A stretch of DNA of 64,000 nucleotides from Plasmopara viticola (taxonomy: Eukaryota; Oomycota; Peronosporomycetes; Peronosporales; Peronosporaceae). The position numbers and the translations under genes were made by a program. The stretch is from the NCBI GenBank assembly GCA_001695595.3, contig MBPM02000059.1:62001-126000 (forward strand). The letters are read 5' to 3'. Positions 42,777 through 53,269 of the stretch are shown here, piece after piece. The notes beneath the pieces were generated by a model. The model did not search any database. It worked only from the letters and a program-made list of their open reading frames with translations, and was not told the origin of the DNA. Position 1 is the first letter of the stretch; each line of letters opens with the position of its first letter.

Positions 42777-44153
42777 ATGGAACCCGGTCGAGTCGTGTAC
42801 CCACCCGTGCCATTGACTTTGTCTCTGGAGGATGAAGAGGCTATTGAAAGAATTGCGAATCGACTCATTGCTGAAACGTTGCACGCCAGTGAAGACTTGG
42901 CAGCACAAGGACACGTGGTCGATTCGAGTTGCTGGAAGCTGCTCAAGGAGAAAGACAACATGGTAGCGTATAAAGATGTGTCAAGTTCCCGTACCACGAC
43001 GCGCAATCGATTGCGGAGCGAAGAAACCGTCATCGTGACTGCATCGCCACAGAACCCCACGTTCTTTCCGACCAGTCGCGAGTCGTTCGACGAAACCATG
43101 ATGGTACAGAGTTTCCACAATGTGGACGACTACGACTCGACGGATGAGAGAAGTCTTCATCACGACGAGTTTACAAAGTTTGGCGCCAAAGGGGGAGCAG
43201 AAACGAGCGTCTTGGAAAAGTTTCGACCGCCGAACGTTCCGATCGTCTTTGCGCACGGGTCGTTCCCAGGCACGGTGGAGGACATGGCACTCGCGTTCTT
43301 AGCCGATACAGTCGAACGGAGTCGGACACGATTCAATACGGTCAAAGACATAGTCGTGGAAGATGTACGGATTCTGGCAAAAATCCACGGACCGACACGA
43401 GAAGATCCGTTCCGGTTTCTTGGCGTCAAGTGGTGCTCCAATACGGCTGGTCGAGCAGCGTCGCTGGTAATTAAACCCCGAGATTACGTGATGATTGAGG
43501 CCACAGGTCAGGCCGTTGACTCGAAAGGAGTACGCTTTACGTACTTTTTGGACCACTCGATTGAAATGGAGGAAGTTCCGAGTTTCTGTGAATTTGGATA
43601 TGTGCGTACAATTTTTTCGTCTTGCTACATTATGAAGCCACGTGAGAGCGGCGAGGTGGTGGATTCGTACGCAAGAGGCTTTCTGATCAGCGGTGGAAGC
43701 TTTAGTGTGCGTTTAAGCGCCACTGCGCTCGCGGAAGCATTTATCACAGTACCCCGTGCTTTAGAGGAAGCATATATCAAGAAGCTTGCGATATTGTTGG
43801 ACGACCAGCATTTTCGGAGCCCGAATAGCAGCAGTACGAGCGAATGCAGCAGTCTTGGCAGCAGCAATGGCTCAAGTTCTTCGGTGGAAACGACCAGCAC
43901 CTGTTCTTGTTGCCAAGGCAAGCTCTCGTCAAGAAGACTGGGAGGTTTTCTCGACAAGAGCTCAGATTGTCGACTCTGTCGAAAGGTAGTGTGCCACAAG
44001 TGCACTGTGAGAAAGTGTCTACCCGGTGAGGGTGCCCATGGGCGCTATATGAAGAAGATCGAGCAAGACTTTTGTTTAACGTGCTATCTTAAAGCCAAGC
44101 GCTTATCTGCGCGGCATGTAGCAATGGCGACGCTCTCGAAAGCGTCACTTTAA
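42777..44153 (+). CDS. START-like domain protein with FYVE-type zinc finger (paralogue B)
   Basis: A single exon of 458 residues. It has the same architecture as its neighbour at 38903 but is clearly diverged: SSCWKLLKEKDNMVAYKDVS, HGSFPGTVEDMALAFLADTV, EDPFRFLGVKWCSNTAGR, PRDYVMIEATGQAVDSKGVR. The linker after the START part is Ser/Thr-rich (around residues 350-380). The C-terminal finger shows CSCC, CRLC, CHKC and CLTC pairs, eight cysteines in all, again without the HHCR motif of PI3P-binding FYVE domains. It also has an acidic insert near residues 100-140 (HNVDDYDSTDE). Being on the same strand 2.6 kb downstream of paralogue A, it may come from an old tandem duplication. Lipid binding is inferred from the family only. 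Confidence 0.87.
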   Translation: MEPGRVVYPPVPLTLSLEDEEAIERIANRLIAETLHASEDLAAQGHVVDSSCWKLLKEKDNMVAYKDVSSSRTTTRNRLRSEETVIVTASPQNPTFFPTSRESFDETMMVQSFHNVDDYDSTDERSLHHDEFTKFGAKGGAETSVLEKFRPPNVPIVFAHGSFPGTVEDMALAFLADTVERSRTRFNTVKDIVVEDVRILAKIHGPTREDPFRFLGVKWCSNTAGRAASLVIKPRDYVMIEATGQAVDSKGVRFTYFLDHSIEMEEVPSFCEFGYVRTIFSSCYIMKPRESGEVVDSYARGFLISGGSFSVRLSATALAEAFITVPRALEEAYIKKLAILLDDQHFRSPNSSSTSECSSLGSSNGSSSSVETTSTCSCCQGKLSSRRLGGFLDKSSDCRLCRKVVCHKCTVRKCLPGEGAHGRYMKKIEQDFCLTCYLKAKRLSARHVAMATLSKASL

Positions 44154-44220
44154 GAGTAAAGTTGAATTAATAGAGAATAAACGCCTTTTTTTCAATTGTT
44201 ACCGAGTCTGGAAATCTTAA

Positions 44221-44475
44221 TTACGACTGAAAAGGCTCAATAGATATCATCAGGTGCACTAATCCTGAGGGCGATTGATGCGAGTATTGCTCTCCGAGAA
44301 ACTGTAAATATCGTATTGGCGTCGCTCGTACGAAGTAAATTACTCCGCGGTCAACTTTCACTTGATCAACTAAGCCCAGTGGTGGTGCATGCAGCGCGAT
44401 CGTGTTAAAATTACCTAAGAAGAGGTTTGAGAGCGAAAAGCCTCGATGTTTGTCTGATCTAAGAGCGAATCCCAC
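44221..44475 (-). CDS. Unrecognised ORF convergent with START-FYVE gene B
   Basis: 84 codons, opening with GTG just after an in-frame stop and ending 67 bp from the stop of paralogue B. The composition is protein-like (KVDRGVIYFVRATPIRYLQF, HLMISIEPFQS). It could be the last exon of a lost gene or a retroelement piece. No family recognised. Confidence 0.2.
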   Translation of the reverse strand: MGFALRSDKHRGFSLSNLFLGNFNTIALHAPPLGLVDQVKVDRGVIYFVRATPIRYLQFLGEQYSHQSPSGLVHLMISIEPFQS

Positions 44476-44997
44476 GGCCTACGATTGGAGCTATATTAGA
44501 TAGATTGATTGTACCAAAATGATCGCGATGTGGTTTAATAAAAGGCGCTTAGGCCGACCATTCTTTATAGATATACGCTAGATTAACTAAGACATGGGAG
44601 TGAAATCAGAGACCGATAGACTAGCGAGCTCATAATCGACAAGCCGGATCGATACTAACCTCAGCAATAGGTCATGCAAGTCTAATTCATCTACCAGAGA
44701 CCTTACACGAGATACCATCACTGTGGCGATCAGATTCTGGCCTCGTCGACTACATTTCAGGGAAGTGTACAGATGAACGTGATACAGCGGATATAGATGG
44801 TTTGGACGCTCTGAGCTAAAGACAAAAACAATAAATAGCGCGAATCTATCCAGCTTTAGTCACTTTGATAATCATAACTCATAGGGATCTCGCGACATTT
44901 TCTTCACGATTGAGCATGGAATAATATACCTTGGCTCGAGTTTTTTTGGCTGAGCAAACCCTTTGCGACGGACGTCGATCCTCTTTAGTCCAAAGAT

Positions 44998-45423
44998 GTG
45001 TCGGGCACAGTGCAAATGAAGGGCAATCGCAGGATCGCATATACTGTAGAATGGACAAGACCGGGCTTAAAAAAATCTGTCTTTAAAAAGGATAAAGTTA
45101 ATGGTGGGCGTGGACTTGACATGAAGCTAATGGTGCCTACAATGCCACAAGATGGGAATCAAGGGAACATTCGGACTCAGCAGTACATTACGGCACTTCA
45201 TTTGGAATGTAGCATGCAAGCGATTAATTCTATTTTTGATGAGACACTTCCATTTCCACTCCATTCTCGTAATTCGATACAAGTAGAGGATGTAAATCGA
45301 CTAAGACGAGTAGAACAAGAGCCGCACAGACGGTCACTAAAAGGCACGACAAACTTCGGTTTTGTCGAATCAAAGCCGGTGAAGCAATATGAAACGATCG
45401 AACTTTTGTCTGATTTGGCTTAG
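44998..45423 (+). CDS. Unrecognised ORF, 141 codons
   Basis: Opens with GTG; the first ATG is at 45013. The N-terminal part is basic (TVEWTRPGLKKSVFKKDKVN). No signal peptide, membrane segment or family is recognised. It may be part of a decayed mobile element. Low confidence that it is a gene. Confidence 0.2.
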   Translation: MSGTVQMKGNRRIAYTVEWTRPGLKKSVFKKDKVNGGRGLDMKLMVPTMPQDGNQGNIRTQQYITALHLECSMQAINSIFDETLPFPLHSRNSIQVEDVNRLRRVEQEPHRRSLKGTTNFGFVESKPVKQYETIELLSDLA

Positions 45424-46089
45424 GTGCTTGATCGCACTTTGACTGGGCACATGATCGCTCCCAGGTTGAGACACCAGATTGACAAGAGAAATGACGCTAC
45501 CGAAGATGGTACTATGCAGCACTGTTGTGACCCACGCCGTTAGCGACATTCTTTATGAAAGCTATACTAGCTCGCTTGTGAACAAGGAAACATACATTAC
45601 GGCGAGCGATTGCATGCCGAGAAAAATGAAATATTAGCATGGGCGTTTTTCTACATTTATGAAGAAACGGTAGATCAGCGTATTGCTGTCTTATATTGCA
45701 AGGACGAAGGCTTTCCAGATTGTACTTAAATTGTACCTTGAGTCGGTATAAGCTACCCAAGCCTTACAACTGCTATGGTTGCGATCTATACAGACGATCC
45801 GATAAATATTGAGAAGAATCTGCTACTTGAAGACAGCTTATAGCAAAAGTTAAAAATTGGCGAATCAGTAAATATAGATCGCCAATGTGGATCATCAGGA
45901 TGCGACCGCACCGAACGCGATATACTGTCTTTTTATATAATTAACGGCGTCGATTCTTTACACTAAACGTGGAGCCATGTTATGTGATTTTGAGCGAGCT
46001 TGGATCGAAGTGCTGTTATGCAGACTTGTGCAATGTTATCAACAAAACATATGTAGTAATTTGGCCATCGTTTATAAGTAAATGAAATG
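45424..46089. other. Intergenic, no supported gene
   Basis: Only one minus-strand 82-codon ORF (45512-45760), without a recognised domain. Confidence 0.35.
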
Positions 46090-46860
46090 TGTAACACAGT
46101 CGCGGAGGAAGCTGATGAAGGTTGGCCGTCGGACGAGGCTGAGGCGTAGGCGAGGTGAAGCCGTAGAAGAGGAGGAGTGTTTGCTGCTCAAAGCAAATTA
46201 AGAAATGCTATAAGTTGAAGAGCTCTTACGACTTATTTTCTGTAACTGGTGACTCTCAAATATCTACTGTTACCATCCTAAAAGCTCATTCTTCTTAATT
46301 ATATCTGGCTTTTTACACTTCCTAGATTTCTTTTAGCCAACAAGAAATCTTAGTTCCCGATGATTATAAGACATCCGACACTTTCTCCTGGTCGAAGATT
46401 TTATGATCACCTATACCTATAAATAGTACTAATGCATATGTAATGTAATGTGTTACGTTATCGCGTTGCCAAGTTATGCACGTACTAGGCTCAGTCTGGC
46501 TAGTTCACGGCATAGAGTGGTGTCCGTATCCGTCGGGTCTCGTTCGGCGAGCAGTGCAGCCAGCACCGAGGTCGTGAGGGTCTTCCATTATTTTGTTTAG
46601 CTCTGAATTGGTAAGAGCCCAGGTGGCGCCCGGTGCTGGAGAACGTCGCGTCGAGGGTAAGACTCGTTAGAGACCTGCAGATGCCCGAGAGCACCTGTCC
46701 GAAGCGCGCGAGCATTTAGCCCCCGCGCTTGGAAGGAGGGCGTCACCTCGACCTTTTCCGAAGCTAATGCTTATGTATTTTAAGATATATTGCGTAAAAG
46801 CTGTTACCGGCAAAACTGCCGATGACAACGGTTACGTCACAAAAAAAAGATACATAGACT
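46090..46860 (-). repeat. LTR family copy 3, minus strand, interrupted by a SINE
   Basis: Read on the minus strand, the blocks of the LTR at 5880-6305 appear in the same order: GTAACCGTTGTCATCGGCAG and TTTTGCCGGTAACAG near 46800-46840, the GAGAGTCACC block near 46250, AATTTGCTTTGAGCAGCAAA near 46180, and a CTTCCTCCGCGAC block near 46105. Removing the 321-bp SINE and one 14-bp target duplication leaves a length close to the other two copies. No adjacent gag or pol was recognised, so this is probably a solo LTR. Confidence 0.55.
46443..46763 (-). mobile_element. SINE-like retroposon, copy 4, inside an LTR
   Basis: 321 bp, minus strand, about as long as the others but more diverged. Its tail differs: read on the minus strand it is ACATTACATTACAT instead of ATACA repeats. 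Flanks carry CTAATGCATATGTA (46429-46442) and CTAATGCTTATGTA (46764-46777), a 14-bp target duplication with one mismatch. It lies within LTR copy 3, so it inserted after that LTR. Confidence 0.87.
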
Positions 46861-48966
46861 AAAAGCAAAAAGGCCACAAGAGAGTGGGCATTGTGTGCTT
46901 TGTAATTCCGAATTGAGGTGGACGTCGTCATTGAATCGTGTACAGTGTGCATTTATTGTTTATAACAATATATAGTGGATAGTGGAATTCCCATTCGTTT
47001 ATGGCTAAAGAAACAAGGACTGATTTTTTTTCAAAGATAATCTATCATTGAGCAATGGAGGTAATAGAAGTAATCCAAAAAGAGACATTGCTGTGTAAAT
47101 TGGATAAAGTGGGTGCTATAACGTAAATAGTCGAGTCGAAACCTTGAAAATCGACAATCGACCAGCAGCCGAGAGATTCGTTAATTATCGCTTGAACATT
47201 CACTAGATGATAAGTATCAGTTGTGTTGTCGGAAAAATGAAAAAAAAACGAATTTAAACAAATAATTTGGATGCCAATGCTCAAAGTCATGCCGGCCCGA
47301 TACAATCAAATATATCTTCTAGCGTGCATTAGCTATATGTGTGTATGCTATATTGAATCGTGATAGAGTTTGATCTGAAAAAAGTCTGCGTCTAAGATCG
47401 CACCATCTATAAACAGTTATACACTCCAAAAGCGTGAAGAAGAAGCCGATCCTAACATCTTTCTACGAGTGAAGACTCACTCAATCCCAACCACGATCCT
47501 CCGTGATTAGACCCCGGCAAGGAACGCAAAGCTTCAATTCTCCTTCTGCAGACACATCTGCCTTCGGCTGATGAATATGATGAGAAGAACCCCGTGCGTC
47601 TCGTCGAATACTCGTCTGGCTCTTCGCCTGCTAGCGCTACAAAAATGACCCAAGCTATCAACAGCGCCACTAAAACAAACTCATCAGCCCGAATACGCCT
47701 CAAAAGCTGTAAACTTCTCGTCAGACTCACCGGCCATGCAAAAGGCCTTACCAATACAGGTTGAAGAATCCAAGATTCCAGGGTCAATGATTTGGTCTGG
47801 AACTCCGATGTTGATAGGATCACCGAAGTTAGATATGAGGAGGAAGAGGGCGCCGATGCCCTGGCTACACTTCTCGGGCTAGCGCAGAAGGCTAGAAGCT
47901 ATATGACTCGTCCACCGACGCAAGTTGCTATCAAGTGAGAGGTCTCCGTGCTATTTGGTTAGCTGCCCGGCTGACACATGTCATGGCGCAATCTAGTGCT
48001 TTGCGTGTCGTAATTGCTATCAGTCAACCTCTTTTCATGCGGTATTCGTGAGCTATGTGTGGTCTAATGTAGGCAATTGACTTGGTAGGCATCGCTTGCT
48101 CTCAACACCGCATCAAATCTCACAGAAGAATTTCGCTCGGCGTCATAAGAAGCTGAGTGATAAAAATGACTTGCGCCCGGTATATAAATACTCTTTATGT
48201 TCCATTACCACCACACTCCAGCCGCAAAATCTGGGTGAGCCTCTAGGAGGCTGCGACCCAAATTCAAACACTTTACACAAAGAACTTCTCATTCGTCAGC
48301 TCAAAGTACAATTTGTTTACTTGGTTTGCCGGAGTCGACTCATCTTCGAGGTGTCTCGGCTTCAGCATAATTTCAGGCTGGGAACAGAAATAGATTAAGC
48401 TACGACCGTAGGTATGGTTTTACTCATACCGTACCCTAATGCGCACACACAAAATTGTGGCTGAATTACGAAGCACACGCTGCTTTCGATTACAGATCTT
48501 AAAGACCTTAAAACCTTTGTTTTGAAGCCGTTTCAAGGGCTTCTACAAGTTCTGCAAAGTAAAACAATAGTGCCACTTCACAATGAGCTCGTATCGCTCA
48601 TTAATGTGCCGATGCGCTCCTCATATACCTGCCGCTGGACTTAGCGGTTTGAAAGCTCAAAAGTAGGCTTCTTTCGTCTCAGCCTCTCACCTATGCAAGA
48701 AGCTCCTACGCGATGTACGTGCTGGTGATTGCTCTCGACGTCAGTCTTGGCGGTCAGGACGCGATTATTTTGGAGCGACCGCAAATTCTTCAATCTCCCG
48801 AGTAACGCACACTAACGCGTAAGTAGCCAGAACCAAATAAGCAGCGGATTTTGCTTTTCCACCATCAAATTATTGGCCGCTACCAATCCCATCTTAAATG
48901 TATAAAATGAAGGAGAGAAAAGAATGTGCGGTAATGACCTCTTACTCGTTATAGTACAGAGAGAGA
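46861..48966. other. Gene-free interval with coding-like traces
   Basis: Between 47510 and 47940 two plus-strand frames look coding-like but contain stops (EKNPVRLVEYSSGSSPASAT and LKSCKLLVRLTGHAKGL in one; PIQVEESKIPGSMIW in another). No family can be named. ORFs at 47045-47305 (-), 47452-47823 (-) and 48096-48398 (+) have no recognised domain. Confidence 0.35.
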
Positions 48967-49016
48967 CACCCACAACTTCCTCTTTTTCTGCACAGAAGAA
49001 GAGGAAATTGTGGGTG
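48967..49016. repeat. Tight 50-bp palindrome
   Basis: 48967-48990 and 48993-49016 are reverse complements over 24 bp with two mismatches (one would be a G-U pair in RNA) and only a 2-nt spacer. It would form an almost loop-free hairpin of 24 bp. It lies inside an ORF without known function (48924-49142). Confidence 0.85.
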
Positions 49017-51299
49017 CCTCGAGCGCTACACGAATATCACATTTTACACGTAAGTATGTATAAAGGTATAATTATAATTAAGTATAAAACTGGACGAAAC
49101 CCAGACATTAATCTGAACTGTAAGGCTGATACTGTGAGTTAAATTATTGTTATGTAGTGTGCGTGTTTTCCTGTTTGCAGATCGCATTTTTCTTAAAAGC
49201 GAGAGAAATTTATCAAGTCTTAGATCGAAACTTTAGATCGCCCCATGTATTTGAGAAAGGATAGTACAGGAATATCAATGGTAGCCATTATCAAATTCTA
49301 CTTGTAAGAGAGGCACAAGTAGTCAATCAAAGCCGTAACGAAGCGTCTGAAGCTGCAATTAAACGTCTAATTTGGACAATAGCAAGGATGACTATAACGA
49401 ATTATTTGAAAGAAGACCAAAAACAGGTTTACAAACTCAAAAAAAGAAAATTTTATAAGTCAAAGGGAACAAAAATGCGTGGACAAAGGCTGCAAACAAC
49501 TTATTTCCTATCGTTGATCGTACCATGCTCGACCTCTGGATACACTGTACCACCAACATTCAATCTGCCAGGTAACCGTGTTGCTCGTACTGTGTTGGAT
49601 AAACCTGAGAAACCACTTGTATTGCAGTATTATCGAGTCTCACTAGGACACTTTTACCTCTCTTCAAGCGTATATATTGAAAATTAAGTATTCAAATATA
49701 TTTATTACAGTATAGGTTTGCTTAGCTAGTGGCGCATGGCGTGATGGAATCGAATACCTAAACTTTACAGCAGATTTTGGGTGTCTGGCTTATCCCATTT
49801 AACTTAGTGGATAGGATGGGGAGATTGAAGGTGTGAGAAAATGAATTAGTCAATGCAACTTAAAAGACAGATTGGTTGCGATCTAAAAAGAAATTTGCCT
49901 AGAGATTTAAATGCTGCTCCACCAACGGAAAATATACAAAAACAGGTGACAGTTGATGTTGCTGGGCATTTACTTACGAAAAAAATATATCACTTAATAG
50001 CTGATATCAAAAGAAAAAAAGATAAAAATTAACTTGAAATTGAGCCAAGGAAGGCGGAGAAGGGTATGGAAGAGGCCGAGAAATCTTTTAGCTAGCAAAC
50101 ATATTTTGCAGCTGCTGTGTAGCAATAATAGCAGTTGATGTGAATGGCCACTCATTTGATGACACGATTTTATTTGTCGATCTTTTTAGAGTTCTTCAAA
50201 AGGGAATACTCGTAATGCAATTGTATTGTGTATTGCCTCTTTCAATCTGTATTTATATTCGAACCAAAATCATTCACCGCATACTACAAAAGTGTTTGCT
50301 TTAGCATCGAAAAATGTCAACTAATTCGATGGTGTACGTCAGGAAAGAAAAAGGTTGGCCGTGGAATCAATGAGTTCTACACTTGGATTGACCACCGCGC
50401 GTTCCTGCAATTTGCACTGCGTATCGCAATTCGCTGTGTTTACCACTGATGTGTAAGCTTAGGCATCGACTGCTAAAAATTGCTTACGACCGAAAAGAAG
50501 AGTCATCTATCATAATAGTATGAAAGCGTAAGTCGTTTTCTTCGGAGTGAGATCCAAGCTTGGCCATCTCCTCAGAAGCAAAGCCTAACTGGGGGGGGTA
50601 ACCACTGGCTACTGGAGAATCATTTTGTCGGCTAAAAGATCGCTAAGGAAATCGTAACAACGAGTCCGTGTGATAGCGGATATGGACACACCACCATTGT
50701 ACGGCTTCCTATAATTACTTAAATGACAAGGTTGAGCGTTGGGGCAACGCTTGAAAAAGTGCCGGAAAGCTTTACGGCTCATATACGATTCGAACTCACG
50801 AGGGTCAAAGTGCTTTTAATGACGCCTTGCATCAAATGAAAAATGCGTCAACATTGCCTTGAAAAGGTTGATAGTGTGCTCCGACCCATGCCACTTTTCT
50901 GGTTAAAAAAATATTATACCGACCCTTACCAGCGGTTCATGATTACTATATAGTCACATACAGAAGGGGCTGCCTCCCATATCAAATCAATATTTTTTTG
51001 TCATGGGCGAGTCATCTCTGGTGAGCCGACTTTTTCCGGAGGCAGGTAAGTGTTTTCATGAGCAAACGTTCGACAAATTGGAAATCTGGGAGGAGCATTT
51101 GTTTCGTGAACTTAAGGCTATTTGCGTAAACGACGTAAATTTCCGCGAAAGTATTAATCGCATTGTTCAGCGCAGATTCAACCATAAAATGCTTTACGGC
51201 TCACGAAAACGGCATGTCGGTACGCTTATAACACAGTATGTCTTTTAGCACTCAGTCGACTTCTACCGTTAAATTATCCTTTTAAAGGTGTTCATCAGA
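49017..51299. other. Gene-free interval
   Basis: ORFs at 49388-49687 (+), 50228-50449 (+) and 51003-51248 (+) show no recognised family. The sequence is AT-rich and probably decayed repeat DNA. Confidence 0.35.
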
Positions 51300-51303
51300 G
51301 ACA

Positions 51304-52037
51304 TCAGAGAAGGAATCTTAAAAGGCGAAACAGCGTGTTATAATCCACAATGAATTGGGGGTCCTCATCGATAACTAACATGTCCAGAATGCCATAGCGC
51401 ATCCATAATCTGCCTTGCTGCTTCTCCTCAGTCGATCGGGTCAAAATGTTTCTTACGGCAAAGGCGGCACACAAAACTATCATGCCCGTGATTTCATCGG
51501 CCTCTGGCACGTTAGAAACAATTTTGAGGCTTGTGGGCTTTCAGCAGCTCGTTGGTAATGGAATGCCTTGTAAGGAGGCTGATGGTCTCACTGATGGTCT
51601 CACTGATGTTCATATTCTCGACCAAGGGACTGTACATGGGAAGCTCTCAATATGTGAGGGAAACCGAGGAAAGGTTGACCGCTAGTTGATGCATTGTATG
51701 AGTCTGAGAGCATATCTGTCTCAAGTCTTCGTTGTTTCGAGAAATCACTTAGGCTAGATCTTTTATTTTCACTCTAGACCGTTTGATCACTCATAGCAAT
51801 CCAGCTACAGCTGTTGTCGTGGTCTTTCCCATCCGACTTCGCAGTCTTTGCCTGCGACAAAGAATTGTATTCGGGGCTCTTAGGTACGAACCGCTCGCTG
51901 ACAAATTTGCTCGCCGAAAGAGCTTTTAGTCCTGCTGCTGTATAATTGGGCCTGTGTGAGAGCACGTCGGCACGCAAGTGTTCTGCTGTTGTATAATTTA
52001 GTCTATGCGAAAGCACGTCGGTCACTATATTTTGCAC
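51304..52037 (-). mobile_element. Degenerate Ty3/gypsy pol fragment
   Basis: Minus strand. 52037-51774 gives two repeats of DVLSHRxNYTxA, matching the end of gypsy RNase H (normally VADALSRRPDY), followed by KFVSERFVPKSPEYNSL. 51510-51304 gives RYGILDMLVIDEDPQFIVDY, matching the gypsy integrase core (RYGIP..I..DRDPxF). The order is correct for an element on this strand. The reverse transcriptase is not visible. The RNase H end is duplicated, which corresponds to the DNA doublet at 51934-52020. Confidence 0.55.
51934..52020. repeat. Imperfect direct doublet, about 48-bp period
   Basis: CTGCTGCTGTATAATTGGGC...AGCACGTCGG is followed by CTGCTGTTGTATAATTTAGT...AGCACGTCGG. In the minus-strand reading it doubles the DVLSHRxNYTxA motif, so the duplication happened within a former coding region. 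Confidence 0.7.
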
Positions 52038-52545
52038 GACTCTATGGCCGCACAGCGTCGAAGCCTATTAAACGAACGGAATACACGATTTGTTGTGGCT
52101 CTATTGCGTCTGTGGACGGCTTTGAAGATAAAAGAACGGATCTATGGCCGTATAGCGCCTCACCCTTTTGAAAATTTTTATACGCTTAATTGTTTTTTTT
52201 GCCTCAGTGCGCATACAGCGTGTCAGCCTTTATCAGGGTGATCACACTCTTTGTTGTGGCTCTGTTGCGTTTGTGCATGTCTAAAAAGATAGAAATGACG
52301 GATTTGTGGCCGTACAGCGTCTCAGTGCTACAAAAGAGTGAATATACGCTTAATGTCTGGAAACATAGACAGGTCGTGTCTGTGTCCGTAGAGCTACTCA
52401 TCGCTTCAAAAAGTTGATGTTCACTTGGTTCTAACTCTTTTTCGTCTATGCACGTCTAGAAAGATAGACATGACGGATGTGTGGCAGTACAGCGTCTCAG
52501 CGCTTTAAAGAGTGAATGCACGCTCAGTTGTGGCACTATTACGTG
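52035..52545. repeat. Diverged tandem array, units of about 160-175 bp
   Basis: Recurring blocks appear in order: TTTGTTGTGGCTCTxTTGCG (52089 and 52250, partly at 52529), a GTxTxTGxAxGTCTAxAAAGAT block (52269 and 52444), and a TGGCCGTACAGCGTCTCAG block (about 52041, 52145, 52307 and 52480). About three and a half units are visible with strong divergence. It follows directly on the gypsy fragment. Confidence 0.65.
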
Positions 52546-53269
52546 ACTTGTTTTTAACGCGAAATTTTGTCCTGCAAATAAGGAAGACCATGTTGCAAAT
52601 TTTGCCACGAGTAGATCTTCGTTTTTAAGGACGCATAGATTCAATCGACTTTATCCAGAATGTGAGTTCGGAGCTTTAACAGTGTAAGCAATACCTGATG
52701 CAGGTCCGTTTGGCAAGTCTGATCTGATTTGTATGAAATGTATTCATCGCTCATATCTGTCCTCATCAAATTTTAGTAAAGCGCAACCTCGATAGCAACG
52801 CAAGCAAGCCGACTTGCTCAACAATATACGAGCTAAAGCCTGCTGAAGGCAATGCTATCAATCGTATTATAGTGCTGGCCATCCCAGCACCACTCAATGT
52901 CATTTTTGAGTACATCGAACAAAAGCTTCGCGAGAACCGCATAGCCTTCTGCAGCTTCTTGACCACTTCTTTGAATACTTTCAAAAAGATGGCGTCGGCA
53001 AACTGAGACAGTATACTCTTGGGGTCTACATGATACTTGAGGCAGTCTACAACTTCTTTTTCACTTGTCGATGTTAAATCAAAACATTTTGACTCAAGTG
53101 ACCTGCTTTAATAACCAACTGTTTTTTTGTACCAAGTTGATAAGCTTCATCGCAAAAGTGTGGGTGAATAAAAGCCCCTAATAATCGGAGCACTTGGATA
53201 TATAAATATACCGGGACGTTTATAGCATACGACGTTTTTGACAACCTATGAGCCAAGGCTCATCGTGCT
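52546..53269. other. Intergenic, no supported gene
   Basis: Short ORFs on the minus strand (52456-52644, 52766-52984, 53074-53256) without a recognised domain. Confidence 0.35.

Noticed and set aside
50780..50820. GATTCGAACTC tRNA-like string
   Set aside because: No pairing stems around it. Chance occurrence.
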